A stretch of 64,000 nucleotides of DNA, from NCBI GenBank assembly GCA_025965895.1, contig JAOPWC010000044.1:1-64000 (forward strand), in the 5' to 3' direction. Source of the stretch: Mycobacterium sp. Lineage in GTDB: Bacteria; Actinomycetota; Actinomycetes; Mycobacteriales; Mycobacteriaceae. The position numbers were made by a program, and so were the translations under genes. Positions 1 to 9,437 of this stretch are shown here, one piece after another; position 1 is the first letter of the stretch, and each line of letters starts with the position of its first letter. The notes beneath the pieces were generated by a model. The model was not told the origin of the DNA. It saw only the letters and a program-made list of their open reading frames with translations, and ran no database searches.

Positions 1-112
1 TCGCGATGGTTACGGTCGCACGGATCCGATCAGCTTCCGTCGGTGCAATGCCGGTTGTCGGGTCCGGTGTGACGTCTCCTACGGTGAAGATCCCGAACTG
101 CATGCCCGACAT
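1..112 (-). CDS. LLM-class F420/flavin-dependent oxidoreductase, N-terminus only
   Basis: Reading leftward from an ATG at 112, the first 37 codons give MSGMQFGIFTVGDV, the opening beta-strand typical of luciferase-like monooxygenases that use F420 or FMN. The gene continues past the window edge, so only the N-terminus is visible. An AAGGAG Shine-Dalgarno sequence about 5 bases upstream supports the ATG at 112 over the internal ATG at 103. It is divergent from the DUF5996 gene starting at 210, so the roughly 100 bases between them must hold both promoters. The substrate cannot be deduced. Confidence 0.75.
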   Translation of the reverse strand, partial: MSGMQFGIFTVGDVTPDPTTGIAPTEADRIRATVTIA

Positions 113-209
113 CGGATCTCCTTCCCCACTTCTCCACTCGACACGGTACCGGTCGCGACTACCCGGCACATCGCTTCCGGACGTCATTCGCGAGTGGTAC
201 CTTCCGGCC

Positions 210-1118
210 ATGTCCTCGCTCTGGCCGGCGCTCGACCTGTCCGCATGGAGCGCCACCTGCGACACCCTGCACGCCCACACGCAGATCCTCGGCAAGCTCG
301 CCGTGGTCCTGGCGCCGCCGGAACCGCAGCTTCAGCACGCAGCGCTGCGGCTGACCGCGCGCGGCTGGGAGACCCCCCCGCTGCCCGCGCCCGACGGTTC
401 GGGCACGCTCGTCGTCGCGCTCGACCTGCGCCAGCACGCCGCCGTCGTGGAGCACAGCGACGGGCGCGCGCAGCGCATTCCGCTCACCCCCGACCGCGCG
501 GTCGCCGACGTCACGCGCGACGTCCTCGCCGCGGCCGGCGATCCGAAAATCGACATGACGCCGCAGGAGGTCTCCTGGGCCGTACCGCTCGATGAGGACC
601 GCGAGCACACCACCTATGACGCCGCCGCGGTCGCCGACTACTTCATCGCCGCGACCCGCGCCGCCCAGGTCCTGACTGAGTACCGGGCCCCGTACCGCGG
701 TCGCTTGACTCCGGTCAACGCCTGGTGGGGCTCGTTCGACCTCGCCGTGAGCCTGTTCTCCGGCCGTTCCGCGAAGCCGCCGTCGAACGACTTCATCATG
801 CGCAACTCGATGGACGCACAGGAGGTGGCGGTGGGCTGGTGGCCGGGTGATGCCCGCTACCCCCACGCCGCGTTCTACGCCTACGCCTATCCCGCCCCCG
901 ACGGATTCGCGGCAGCGACGCTCGAGCCGGCCGCCGCACGCTGGGACAGCTCGCTCGGCGAGTACCTGCTCGATTGGGACGATGCCCGCGTTGCCGACGA
1001 TCCTCATGCCACCGCGCTCGCCTTCGCCCGATCCGCCTACCGCCATGGCTGCACGGTCGGCAACTGGGACGCCGCGCTGGCAGCCAGCGGCGAGGGACAG
1101 CCTCCGCCGGTCTCGTAG
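210..1118 (+). CDS. DUF5996 family protein
   Basis: A 302-residue soluble protein matching the DUF5996 family as I remember it: an N-terminal segment beginning MSSLWPALDLSAW, the phrase LHAHTQILGKLAV, and a C-terminal half rich in Trp/Tyr with NDFIMRNSMDAQE and AFYAYAYPAPDGF. The function of the family is unknown to me. The frame is open upstream to position 6, but the ATG at 210 is where the family-like sequence begins, and the upstream part overlaps the start of the divergent oxidoreductase. No signal peptide or membrane segment is visible. Confidence 0.75.
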   Translation: MSSLWPALDLSAWSATCDTLHAHTQILGKLAVVLAPPEPQLQHAALRLTARGWETPPLPAPDGSGTLVVALDLRQHAAVVEHSDGRAQRIPLTPDRAVADVTRDVLAAAGDPKIDMTPQEVSWAVPLDEDREHTTYDAAAVADYFIAATRAAQVLTEYRAPYRGRLTPVNAWWGSFDLAVSLFSGRSAKPPSNDFIMRNSMDAQEVAVGWWPGDARYPHAAFYAYAYPAPDGFAAATLEPAAARWDSSLGEYLLDWDDARVADDPHATALAFARSAYRHGCTVGNWDAALAASGEGQPPPVS

Positions 1119-1182
1119 ATCGACATGGGCGCGACGGTTATGCCGCCGTCGATTCCTCACGTCGCGGCTACTGTTATGTCCC

Positions 1183-1345
1183 GTGAGCGCAGCAATCCTG
1201 CAGTCAGCGGTCGCCCGCCTCGCAGGGTCGGTGATTGTCGGAGCAGTGATCGGCGTGGGTGTTGGCGTCCTGACTGACGCAGCGCTGGGCGTCCTCGCCG
1301 GACTCGCGGCCACGGGCGCGATCTTTGGTGCTGCCGGCTCGGAAG
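1183..1345 (+). pseudogene. Truncated small membrane protein (DUF1345-like N-terminus)
   Basis: From a GTG at 1183 the translation VSAAILQSAVARLAGSVIVG continues as a Gly/Val/Ala-rich double hydrophobic segment (IGVGVGVLTDAALGVLAGLA). I recall this as the start of mycobacterial DUF1345 membrane proteins, which are normally over 200 residues. After about 54 codons the similarity stops, and the frame runs into sequence antisense to a tyrosine-recombinase fragment. The gene therefore appears cut by an integration or recombination event. The DUF assignment is from memory and moderate; the truncation is clear. Confidence 0.55.
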
Positions 1346-1369
1346 CCCTACAGCTTGTTCTGGGCTGCA

Positions 1370-1720
1370 GCAGTACGAGGTCGGTGCCAGCTGCGGTGAC
1401 GTACCGCTGGGAGGTCACCATGGACTCGTGGCCCAGCAGGTTCATGAGCGTGTACACGCTGACAGCGGAGTTGGCGAGTTCGGTGGCGAAGGTGTGGCGC
1501 AACCCGTGGACGACTGCGCACCGTGCGCGGTCAGCGTCGATGCCCGCGCGACGAAACGCGCGCAACACCCTGTATTGCCGGGTGCCTCGGGAGATCCGCT
1601 CACCGTCGGCACCCACGAACAACGGCGCCGCCGCTGGCGGCCAGGCGGCCCCCTGGCGGGGGAGGGCTGTCACGGGCGCAACGGCCGATGGCGCCAGACG
1701 CCGCCGCGATCATGTTCCGC
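1370..1720 (-). pseudogene. Tyrosine recombinase (phage-type integrase), C-terminal fragment
   Basis: The minus strand encodes the catalytic C-terminal third of a tyrosine recombinase. HGLRHTFATELANS carries the His-x-x-Arg box, LGHESMVTSQRYV carries the second conserved His and the nucleophilic Tyr, and the N-terminal part reads PLFVGADGERISRGTRQYR. No N-terminal or core-binding domain can be traced upstream of about 1720, and after AAGTD the frame enters the truncated membrane gene on the other strand. It is a remnant, not a functional integrase. The fragment marks a former mobile-element boundary. Confidence 0.8.
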
Positions 1721-1857
1721 CCGACTCCGATCGCAAGCTCCCTCACCGGGCGTTCGTTGGGTTGATGCCTTTGCGTGTGAGCAGGAGGTTGGTCAGTCTC
1801 GGGACGAGGTGGGGTTCGACTTTCCGTGGTCAGAGCCGCTAGGCCTCCACCGAGGCG

Positions 1858-2873
1858 CTACGCGATCTGTTCGCACTCAATCTGGAGACCACCGCCGCCA
1901 TCACCACGCCACTCTGGAGCGCGGCCAGCGTTAGCCGCAGCCGGTCTGGTCGTTCGGGTCGAAGCCGCATGGGTTCTGCGGTGCTTGGCTTTTGACGCGT
2001 GGGCCGCTCCGTGTGCGCCGGTGTCCCGTTGTGCGGGCAACGCGGCGATGATGCGACCGGCAACCTGCTGGCTCAGGAGCATCCCCAGATGGCCGACGCC
2101 GTCAACCGTCACGGTCTCCACTTCGGCTGGGACCGGCACCGACCGCAGGCCCGGCACGATCATGTCGAGTGTGGCCGTGAATGCCAGCCACCGCACGCCG
2201 TCGGGTAGCGGCGCGGAGGCGAGTCGGCGCAATAGGGGCGATCCTTCCCGCAGCGCCCGGATAACCGCCCCGATCGGCAGCAGGTTCGCCCATGGCGACC
2301 CCGCGAACGGTGCCGCGAGGGTGACGACCGTGTCGACCAGCCCTGTGAGACGACCCCCCCGCGATGGCCTGCGCGATGACCACCCCACCCAGGCTGTGTC
2401 CGACAAGATTGCACCTTGTCTGCCCCGGTTTGAGACAACAGCCTCTCAACCTCGACCACGAGTCGGTCGGCGAGCTGCTCCACCGAGGTTGCGAAGGGCG
2501 TGTAGGTCATCGCGTCGACGGTCAGGCCTTGGGCACTTAGGGTTCGCGCGATGAAGGACCAGTTCGACTTGGTGCCCCCGAAGCCGTGCACGAGCAGCAC
2601 CGGACGAGCCGTTGGTGCGGTGTGCGCCTGGACGGGCGGCAGCGCACCAGATGCCGCGTCGAAGCTGCTGCCGGCCAGGTGCAGCGGCGCCGTCGCGGCT
2701 ACCGATGCCATCAGCCCCACTTCGTATGCCTGCACTATTGCGGCCCGCCCGATCGTCCGGATGAGCTTGCGTGCGCTCCCGATTCGGCCGAGCCGCGCCG
2801 GCATCACGTCTCTGGGTATCGGCGCACCCACCGGTGCCGATGGGCGCCTTCTGTCGATCTGCGGTTGCGACAT
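1858..2873 (-). pseudogene. Alpha/beta-hydrolase (secreted lipase-like), two frameshifts
   Basis: Three minus-strand frames join into one lipase-like protein. Residues from 2873 carry a hydrophobic N-terminal segment and VLLVHGFGGTKSNW (oxyanion region). A second frame around 2420-2345 carries NLVGHSLGGVVIAQAIAGG with the GHSLG nucleophile elbow. A third frame from about 2340 to 1858 carries GLVDTVVTLAAPFAGSPWA and the late DGVGHLGML segment with the catalytic His. Each join needs one extra base: one near 2420 (four bases between the GTG and CTT codons where three are expected) and one in the run of seven C at 2344-2350. It may be a true pseudogene or two base-calling errors; every catalytic motif is otherwise present. 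Confidence 0.75.
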
Positions 2874-3127
2874 GTCTCACCCCTCCACGTGACTTGTCTC
2901 ACTTTGAGAATCGCGGTCAGTGCGTCGTGTGTCATCGACACCAACCGCCAACGGTGTTTCCGGCCCGTCGGTGTCGCGCGCTAGCGGTTAGCCGGAAGCG
3001 GCGGCGCCGTTCGGTAGCGTGCGGTTCGGTGACGAAGTGGCGAACACCTGAACCTGAGTCGGCCAGCACAGATTGCTACTATTCGTCGAGATTGCCGTAG
3101 AACTTCACCCCGGATCCTGTGTGAAAT

Positions 3128-4624
3128 TCAGTACGGGAGCCACTCCGGCTCGGACGCCCCTATTGGCACGACAGTCGGGTGACCCGGTACCACCCGGTAG
3201 CCAGGGGTCTTGGAGTAGGTGACGCCGGGCTCGAGGCGGACCTGCTTGCCGAACGCTCCGTTGATCTCGAAGCCAGATGGAGGGATGTGCTGATGGTCCG
3301 GTTTGCGGACGGTGTCGAGCATGTAGGCGCGGTCGAAGACACCCAATTCGGAGTACCACATGGAGAAGCGTGAAAGCGACGTGCGCACGTGATAGCTTCC
3401 CCCGTATTTCGCCCGCAGGATCAGCGCCGCCACTACACCCAACGAGGTCAGATATCCGGCGAGGTAATCATTGAGGATCACGGTGGCCGGGAGTTGTGGC
3501 GCGTCCGCGGTTCCCTCCAGCACGGTGTATCCGGTGCTGCAGTTGGCGTCCATGTCGAAACCGCCGCGGTCCACCCAGGGGCCGTCCCAGCCGAATCCGC
3601 GAAGCGAAGCGTAGATGATGCCGGGGCGAAGCTCGGCGACAGCCTCTGCGGATAACCCGAATTCGCCGAGCTTGCGCCCGCGGTAATTCTCGACCACCAC
3701 GTCCGCGCCGCGGAGGAGGTCGACGGCCTTGTTGAAGTATTGCTTTTGCCGCAGATCCATGAATGTCGAGCGGAATCCGACATGGGTGTCTTGGACGAGC
3801 AGGCCCACTTCCAGGAGGGGGCTGGCCAAGTCCAACACCTGGGCGCCTTGCTCGGCGAGCGTGCGGCAGGTGACCGGACCGGCGATCACGTGAGTGAACG
3901 ACGCGACTTTGATACCGGACAACGGCCGCTTGGCGTTGGTGAGAGGGGGAAGCTCCGGTTCGCTGTCGCCGATTTTGATGATCTCGATCAGCGGGGTCTG
4001 AGCCAGGATTTCACCCTGCGGGTGGGCATACCATTCCTCCGGCGTGCGGCACATCGCGCCGATCATGCCGCGCTCGGCCGCGGCGTTCTCGAGGTCGAGC
4101 GCATTCCATTGGGAGATGGCTTGGGAAACCGACTTAGCGTCCAGACCGCTCTTGAGCAGTCCGGCCCAGTCCAGCCACATGCGGGGGTAGACCGCCGTGG
4201 GCAGATACCACCGGTCGTCCTTGGTGGGGTAAATGTTGAACGCCATAGCGTTTGACGGCGTCAGGAGCGGCGAATGGAGTGGGTACCCGCCCGCGGTGGG
4301 TGTGAACAAGAACAGCGGGTTGATATGAGCGACGGCCTTGCGTAAATCCACCGACAGGTCTTGTGCCGGGCCCCCGCGCAAGCGGTAGAGAATTTGGGTC
4401 GCCACGGCGGGCCCCATCATGCCCATGGCCATGATCGCACCGAGCCGATGCCTGCTCGGAAGAATGGGGTCCGCACCGGTGAAGCTAACCTCACCACCGG
4501 TGGCGCTTGGGTCGAGCCCGACACCGTCCAACAGCTTGCGGAAATCCCTATGAATATCGGGCGCAGACGTGAGATTTTGGGTTACGGGTATCACTGTTGC
4601 GGGGTGTCCGACGTTGGTGCCCAT
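3128..4624 (-). CDS. CoA transferase family III (CaiB/BaiF-type), rearranged domains
   Basis: A 498-residue protein of the formyl-CoA/carnitine CoA-transferase fold, which moves CoA between carboxylic acids. The order is unusual. Residues 1-230 resemble the middle and C-terminal part of a CaiB protein (HRLGAIMAMGMMGPAVATQI, NIYPTKDDRWYLP), while GIKVASFTHVIAGPVTCRTL, the usual N-terminal Rossmann start, appears only near residue 250. The family-typical YASLRGFGWDGPW and GYTVLEGTAD follow. It could be a partial tandem duplication in which each half is incomplete. The start at 4624 (MGTNVGHPATV) was chosen over the longer frame, whose extra residues are basic and unlike the family. An oxalate decarboxylase-like gene lies 1.8 kb away. 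Confidence 0.8.
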   Translation of the reverse strand: MGTNVGHPATVIPVTQNLTSAPDIHRDFRKLLDGVGLDPSATGGEVSFTGADPILPSRHRLGAIMAMGMMGPAVATQILYRLRGGPAQDLSVDLRKAVAHINPLFLFTPTAGGYPLHSPLLTPSNAMAFNIYPTKDDRWYLPTAVYPRMWLDWAGLLKSGLDAKSVSQAISQWNALDLENAAAERGMIGAMCRTPEEWYAHPQGEILAQTPLIEIIKIGDSEPELPPLTNAKRPLSGIKVASFTHVIAGPVTCRTLAEQGAQVLDLASPLLEVGLLVQDTHVGFRSTFMDLRQKQYFNKAVDLLRGADVVVENYRGRKLGEFGLSAEAVAELRPGIIYASLRGFGWDGPWVDRGGFDMDANCSTGYTVLEGTADAPQLPATVILNDYLAGYLTSLGVVAALILRAKYGGSYHVRTSLSRFSMWYSELGVFDRAYMLDTVRKPDHQHIPPSGFEINGAFGKQVRLEPGVTYSKTPGYRVVPGHPTVVPIGASEPEWLPY

Positions 4625-5407
4625 GGCACTCCTTAGGTTAGGTTGTCGACGTAAGTGTTTTGCAGCCCGTCCACCCGCTGTCACCACACGAGCACGGATG
4701 CCATTGCCGACATGGATGTTTCGTCGACTTCTCGATGATCACACGGGTCAGTCGCTGGTGTCGTTGTTCTGCCAGACAACGTGGCGCACCTTTTGGTGGC
4801 ACCGTCAACACCATGGAGTTCGTCGGACGTTGCCGAAGTGTCGTCGGCACATCGCCTTCGGCCCAATCGAATTCGCCGATCACGTCAGCCGATCTCTGCC
4901 CGCGGCGCGCGGCCCCACATCGACTGCATCACAGCGGTAGATGGATGTCGGGTCCTCGAAAACGCGGCGCGCGTTCGCGACCTGCGCCTCGGTAAGGGCG
5001 CCCGCCAGCGTTGTCGATGCGTTTCCAGGTTCTCATCAGCGTGCGTGAGCCCGGGTCCCCGCCGCCGAACACCCCGGCGACACCTTCATTCCTAACCTCT
5101 TCGTCGCTGTCACAGCGAACAACGATCGCCCGGCCATTGCTGTCACCGCGCACACGACGCACCAAGCACCGCTGGCCTAGGCTGGTTCGCCGTTGTGGCC
5201 CAATCAATCACGCGTTGTGGGGCCCTTATACGCGCTGTCGGTCGCGACACCACTGCGGCAGCGATGCTGTTTCAAACCACAACGCGATTGTGTCCGGCCG
5301 AGAGCAACATGAAGTTGGCCTCGCCGTGCAGAGGTCGGCATCGCGGCTTTCTGCGCTGGGCGCCAACACAAGACAAGGCTTCACCAATCGAGTGGATGTG
5401 AGAACCA
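4625..5407. other. Intergenic, no recognisable gene
   Basis: About 780 bases with only short overlapping reading frames on both strands. None gives a family-like protein, a good ribosome binding site or a consistent codon pattern. I see no RNA gene or convincing hairpin. Confidence 0.5.
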
Positions 5408-5866
5408 ATGGATGACACCAGTCGCCACGCGACAAGAACACCCTCTGGGCCAGCGGGTCGTTTCTTCGAAGACGCCGTTTCCAAGACACGATTTTGGTGG
5501 CTGCTTCTTATCACCGGCGTTGCCTGGGTGATTGTTTCGATAATGATTCTGCGTTTCAACTACACCACCGTTGCGGCTATCGCCGTACTTTTCGGCGTGT
5601 ACTGCCTTGCCGCGGGGGCGAATCAAATCATGGTCGGCGCGGTGTCAACGTCGACGGGCTGGCGAATATGGCACTGGCTGCTGGCGATTCTGTTCGTGGT
5701 CGTGGGTGTCGTGTCATTCTTAGTGGCGGTGCGGCTGCGGGAACTCACTCTCGTCGGTTATCGGCCGTCCGCGCCTGAGCAGTTCGGAGACGTTCGGCCA
5801 GCTGATCCAGGGCTTGATAGCAGTGGAGAAAGTTCTCACCACTTCGCACGCACGCACGGGCACTAG
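5408..5866 (+). pseudogene. HdeD/DUF308-like membrane protein, truncated
   Basis: The first 105 residues look like an HdeD-family acid-resistance membrane protein. A charged N-terminus is followed by at least three hydrophobic helices (WWLLLITGVAWVIVSIMIL, AAIAVLFGVYCLAAGANQIM, WHWLLAILFVVVGVVSFLV). From about 5722 the frame becomes polar and unlike the family, ending at 5866 after 152 residues, whereas HdeD proteins run to roughly 190 residues with about six helices. The second half has been lost or replaced. A short product could still be made, but it would lack the last helices. Confidence 0.65.
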
Positions 5867-6446
5867 GCACGCACGGGAACCGCACGGGCGTTGCCGAGCA
5901 CTGAAATTGGCGAAGACGTCTTCTCTTTCGATGCACACGAATGTGGTCTTGGCACGTGGTCACGCTGACGGTGTCGTCGGCTCCGTGGCGGGACACCGAG
6001 CCGGCTGCCGGTACGGCTCCGTAATAGCCCTTACGACCAGACCCAATCGGCACGGCGCGTTGGCTTGATGCCATCGAGCGCCGCGTACTCGGCTTCGTCG
6101 ATCGCTCCCGCCGCTGAAATCGACGCTATAGCGCCGAACAAACGGGGCATTCGCTGCCACGAGTGCACGGTGATCCCATGACGCTTTTTGAGTTATAAGT
6201 ACCCTTTGCCAGTCAACGGGCGAACTGTGTACACACCAAAACTTTCCGAGTACGGCAGGTTGCGGTACCTCGACGGACGTTAATGGTGTCGTCTGTGCTC
6301 ATCGTGACGCTCAAGTCGTCGGATGTGGAGGCTGTGCTCTCGCAACAGAATCCAGTCAGCGCAGGATCTTCAGTTATTCGCCCGAAGGCGTGTGGATGCA
6401 CACGCGTTACGAAGAGTCCCTGTCTCATGACCTAGCAGTACAAGTG
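5867..6446. other. Intergenic with a dispersed repeat copy
   Basis: About 580 bases without a recognisable gene. Base composition is a little more AT-rich than the neighbours around 6185-6300, where one copy of a dispersed repeat lies. Confidence 0.5.
6190..6262 (+). repeat. Dispersed repeat, copy A
   Basis: This stretch shares ordered blocks with 9107-9185 and more weakly with 8090-8168. The blocks are ATAAGTAC, TGCCAGTCAA, ACAC.CCAA, CTTTCCGA and GCAGG, in the same order with small indels. It lies downstream of the bicupin gene in a gene-free interval. Confidence 0.5.
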
Positions 6447-7601
6447 CTACGGCATGATAAGGGGCTCGTCCTTGCGCAAAGCGGCGATCGTGTCCCGGTC
6501 GAGGTTAAGGGTGGCCGCTACCACTTCAGGGGGAGTCAGGCCCAGCCACTGGTTGAGCGAGAAGTCCTCGAAACGGTCGCTGCGGAACATCTCGAGCATC
6601 TGCACCGGTTCGTCGCCCACGTTCTCGAAGTAGTGGCCCATGGCGCGTGGGACATAGCCGACGTCGCCGGCGTAGTAGTCGAAGGTTCTGGCTTTCCCGC
6701 TGGAGCCGAACACCCCCATTCGGGCGTGTCCTGAGATCCAGTACTGCCACTCGTCGTTGTTGGGATGCCAGTGCAGTTCGCGCAGAGCACCGGGTTGGAG
6801 TTCAACCCACGCCGCGGCGATGGTCGAGGCGGACGGGAAGTTCGATGAGTCGGTGATGCGCACATTGCCGCCCGGGACCTCGATCGGGTCTTGGGCGAGC
6901 ATGTGGTGACTCATCCGCTCGGCGGTACCGGCAGGAGATCTCATCGCCTCGATGTCGGCGACCAGTGTGCCCGGCACCTCGCCGGCGAAGATGTATCGGG
7001 TGTGCTCGATTTCCCCAGCGGCGGGGATGTTGGCGAACGCCGACTCCGGGACGCCGAAGTTCTTGGCCAGCACGTGCTTGGGTGTGTGAGCGAACCAGTC
7101 GGTGACCAAGAAGGTCTCGTTCTCAGAGAAGTTCCCGTCATCGAACACGAGGAGGAACTCGCAGTCCTCCAGCGCCTGAATGGAATGCGGAAATCCGGCC
7201 CGGAAGTTCCACAGATCGCCTCGGCCGATGTCGTCGATGAAGTTGCGGCCTTGCGCGTCGATGGCCGCGATACGGGCAGTGCCTGCCAGCATGAACGCCC
7301 ACTCGGCCTCCTTATGCCAGTGCAGCTCACGGTAAGCGCCCGCCTTCAGCCGCATGTTCACACCCGCCAGGGTCGTCGCGACCGGCAACTCTCGTACCGT
7401 TATCTCCCGTGCCCAACCCCCCGGCAGCAGGCGGTTGTGCGCAGCGGCGTATGGGAACTTCAGGTTCGGAAGGCTTCCCGAATCGGTCCAGGGCGCGCCG
7501 GGGTTCTGCAACCCGATCGGCACGTTGTCAGGACCAAGTATGGACGCGCCGTCCTCGCCCCGAATCGTCAGCACTACGTCCTGCTCATCAGTCGGTTCCA
7601 T
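6447..7601 (-). CDS. Bicupin oxalate decarboxylase-like protein
   Basis: A 384-residue two-cupin protein resembling OxdC, a manganese enzyme that splits oxalate into formate and CO2. The N-terminal cupin has HWHKEAEW (residues 94-101) and the C-terminal cupin HWHPNNDEW (277-285), supplying His and Glu metal ligands in each domain. Between them FDDGNFSENETF (residues 153-164) matches the active-site lid of OxdC, where the SEN-type Glu (here Glu160) favours decarboxylase over oxidase chemistry. There is no signal peptide, so it is cytosolic. The ATG at 7601 follows an AAAGGAG ribosome binding site; upstream codons are not family-like. Oxalate specificity is inferred from motifs, not proven. Confidence 0.85.
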   Translation of the reverse strand: MEPTDEQDVVLTIRGEDGASILGPDNVPIGLQNPGAPWTDSGSLPNLKFPYAAAHNRLLPGGWAREITVRELPVATTLAGVNMRLKAGAYRELHWHKEAEWAFMLAGTARIAAIDAQGRNFIDDIGRGDLWNFRAGFPHSIQALEDCEFLLVFDDGNFSENETFLVTDWFAHTPKHVLAKNFGVPESAFANIPAAGEIEHTRYIFAGEVPGTLVADIEAMRSPAGTAERMSHHMLAQDPIEVPGGNVRITDSSNFPSASTIAAAWVELQPGALRELHWHPNNDEWQYWISGHARMGVFGSSGKARTFDYYAGDVGYVPRAMGHYFENVGDEPVQMLEMFRSDRFEDFSLNQWLGLTPPEVVAATLNLDRDTIAALRKDEPLIMP

Positions 7602-8206
7602 TGAATGCTCCTTTTTCGCACAATAGTTACAGTTTCCGTTGCCGATATGAAGTTGCAATTTATGAGCTACGACAACGTCCCACTGCCATTTCGGCCAGAG
7701 TCGAGCTTTCGTTCGGAAGGACCCCGCACTTGCATGCTCCTAGTTCAAGCCGGCCTGCCGCAGGTCAAGGGGCGACCGTCGCGGTCGTCGACGGTTTCGC
7801 GGCGATCTGAGCCGCCCGCCGGAGCCACCACCGCCCGGCTTTGCCGCTGCTCTGAGTCGCAGCGAGACGCCACCACCACGGTCCACCTCCGACAAAGTGC
7901 TCCTGACCGCCCATCATCGAATAGCGCCTGACACCGGTCCCGACGACGCCACGCGGGCCGGGCCGGCTAAGCCGGTCACGGGTCATGGTCCGCAGGGCGT
8001 GCCCCTGGCTTGGCGGTAGCTTTCGTCACGGGGGGATCCCCGTTCGTAGCCCCGAAAACAATGGCGAGTAATCGCCCCGCACGCCCGGGAATATTGCACG
8101 TTGGAAAATGTGCGCTCTGCTAATCAACTGGGCGGAGTTGCAACGCTTTCTGAGCATCGCAGGATATGGGTCCGGCCCGGTGACCAGCCTGTGAAAAGAT
8201 CGGCGC
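7602..8206. other. Intergenic, promoter region and repeat copy B
   Basis: About 600 bases between divergent genes with no family-like reading frame. It must hold the promoters of the bicupin gene and of the oxidoreductase at 8207. One repeat copy sits just upstream of the latter. Confidence 0.45.
8090..8168 (+). repeat. Dispersed repeat, copy B
   Basis: This matches copy C (9107-9185) in the blocks AT..GCACGTT, CGCTCTGC.A.TCAA, GCTTTC.GA and GCAGGAT. It lies 38 bases upstream of the GTG start at 8207, so it could be part of that gene's leader or promoter. Confidence 0.45.
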
Positions 8207-9082
8207 GTGGCCGAACGACTGGGTGGTATCGGAATCTGGGAAACCGCGATGCGGTACGGGGACCCGGCCGCGGCGGGCGACCACGCTGCCGAGGTCGAGG
8301 AGCTCGGGTACTCGGCGGTGTGGATCCCAGACGCCGGCGGGGACCTCTTCGGCGCGCTCGACTCGCTGCTGGCTTCGACCAGCTCGATCACCGTCGCCTC
8401 CGGGGTCCTAAATCTCTGGATGCAGGATCCGACTCGCAGCGCGGCCGGCTTCCACGAGCTTGTCGCGAAGTACGGGCCTCGGGTGCTGATCGGGATCGGG
8501 GTCAGTCACGCGCCGGTGGTGGACGGTGCGGAGCCAGGGACCTACCGGCGTCCGGTGGCCCGAATGCGGGAGTTCCTCGACGCCCTGGACGCTGCACCCG
8601 AGCCGCTTCCGGTCGGCGACCGGGTGTTGGCCGCCCTCGGGCCCAGGATGCTTGAGCTGGCCAGGGACCGGGCCGGCGGTGCGCACCCCTACCTGGTGAC
8701 CCCCGAACACACCGCCACCGCCCGCGACATCCTGGGGCCCGGCCCGCTGCTGGCCACCGAGCAAGGGGTGGTCCTCGAAACCGATCCCGCGCGGGCCCGC
8801 GACATCGCCCGCACGAACATGGCGGTGTACTTCGCGCTGCCCAACTACGTAAACAACTGGCGCCGTTACGGGTTCGACGACGCCGACGTCACCGCTCCCG
8901 GCAGCGACCGCCTGATCGACGCGCTGGTTGCGTGGGGTGACGAGCAAGCGATCGCCGAGCGGGTGCGCCAGCACCGCCAGGCCGGTGCCGACCACGTCTG
9001 CATCCAGGTGATGTTCGACCGGGACGACATGGCGGTGTTCCCGGTTCAGCAGTGGCGTCGGCTGGCGCCGGCGCTGGCCTAA
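8207..9082 (+). CDS. LLM-class F420-dependent oxidoreductase
   Basis: A 291-residue luciferase-like TIM-barrel protein. The N-terminal GGIGIWETAMRYGDPAAA, the ELGYSAVWIPDAGGDLFGAL strand-helix, the substrate/cofactor loop VLIGIGVSHAPVVDG and ALGPRMLELARDRAGGAHPY are characteristic of the mycobacterial F420-linked subgroup that I know as TIGR03620. Such enzymes transfer hydride between F420 and small molecules; the substrate here is unknown. The length is normal for the subgroup. The GTG at 8207 is the only start consistent with the family N-terminus. It is not obviously in an operon. Confidence 0.85.
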   Translation: MAERLGGIGIWETAMRYGDPAAAGDHAAEVEELGYSAVWIPDAGGDLFGALDSLLASTSSITVASGVLNLWMQDPTRSAAGFHELVAKYGPRVLIGIGVSHAPVVDGAEPGTYRRPVARMREFLDALDAAPEPLPVGDRVLAALGPRMLELARDRAGGAHPYLVTPEHTATARDILGPGPLLATEQGVVLETDPARARDIARTNMAVYFALPNYVNNWRRYGFDDADVTAPGSDRLIDALVAWGDEQAIAERVRQHRQAGADHVCIQVMFDRDDMAVFPVQQWRRLAPALA

Positions 9083-9437
9083 GGACAGGCGCAGACCCGC
9101 TGAAGGAATACCGCACGTTTCGAATAAGTACGCTCTGCCAGTCAATCGGTTTACACGCCAAGGCTTTCCGAACAGTGCAGGATGCTGAACGGCGACGTCA
9201 CTAGCTGGCCCGGGCTGGGTTTCCGCCCTGAATACCGAGCGCGCGCCGACTTCTGGGCCTGGTGTTGGCCACACACCGGGCCGGTCGGCCTTCGGGAGTC
9301 TTGATTGACCGATTGCCGCCCGCGCGCGCGGGTATTCCGGCCGGGCGCTATCGCCGGGGAAGCGGTTGGCTGCGTCTGAGCGTTGTGCGCGCGGATTTAT
9401 CGCCCGTATCGCGGCAGCGGCGCGGTAATCGTGTGGT
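9083..9437. other. Intergenic between convergent oxidoreductases, repeat copy C
   Basis: About 355 bases between two convergent genes. They hold a dispersed-repeat copy at 9107-9185; nothing else is recognisable. Confidence 0.5.
9107..9185 (+). repeat. Dispersed repeat, copy C
   Basis: This is the best bridging copy. It shares ATAAGTAC, TGCCAGTCAA and CTTTCCGA with copy A and CGCTCTGC and GCAGGATR with copy B. It starts 25 bases after the stop codon of the preceding oxidoreductase. Confidence 0.5.
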
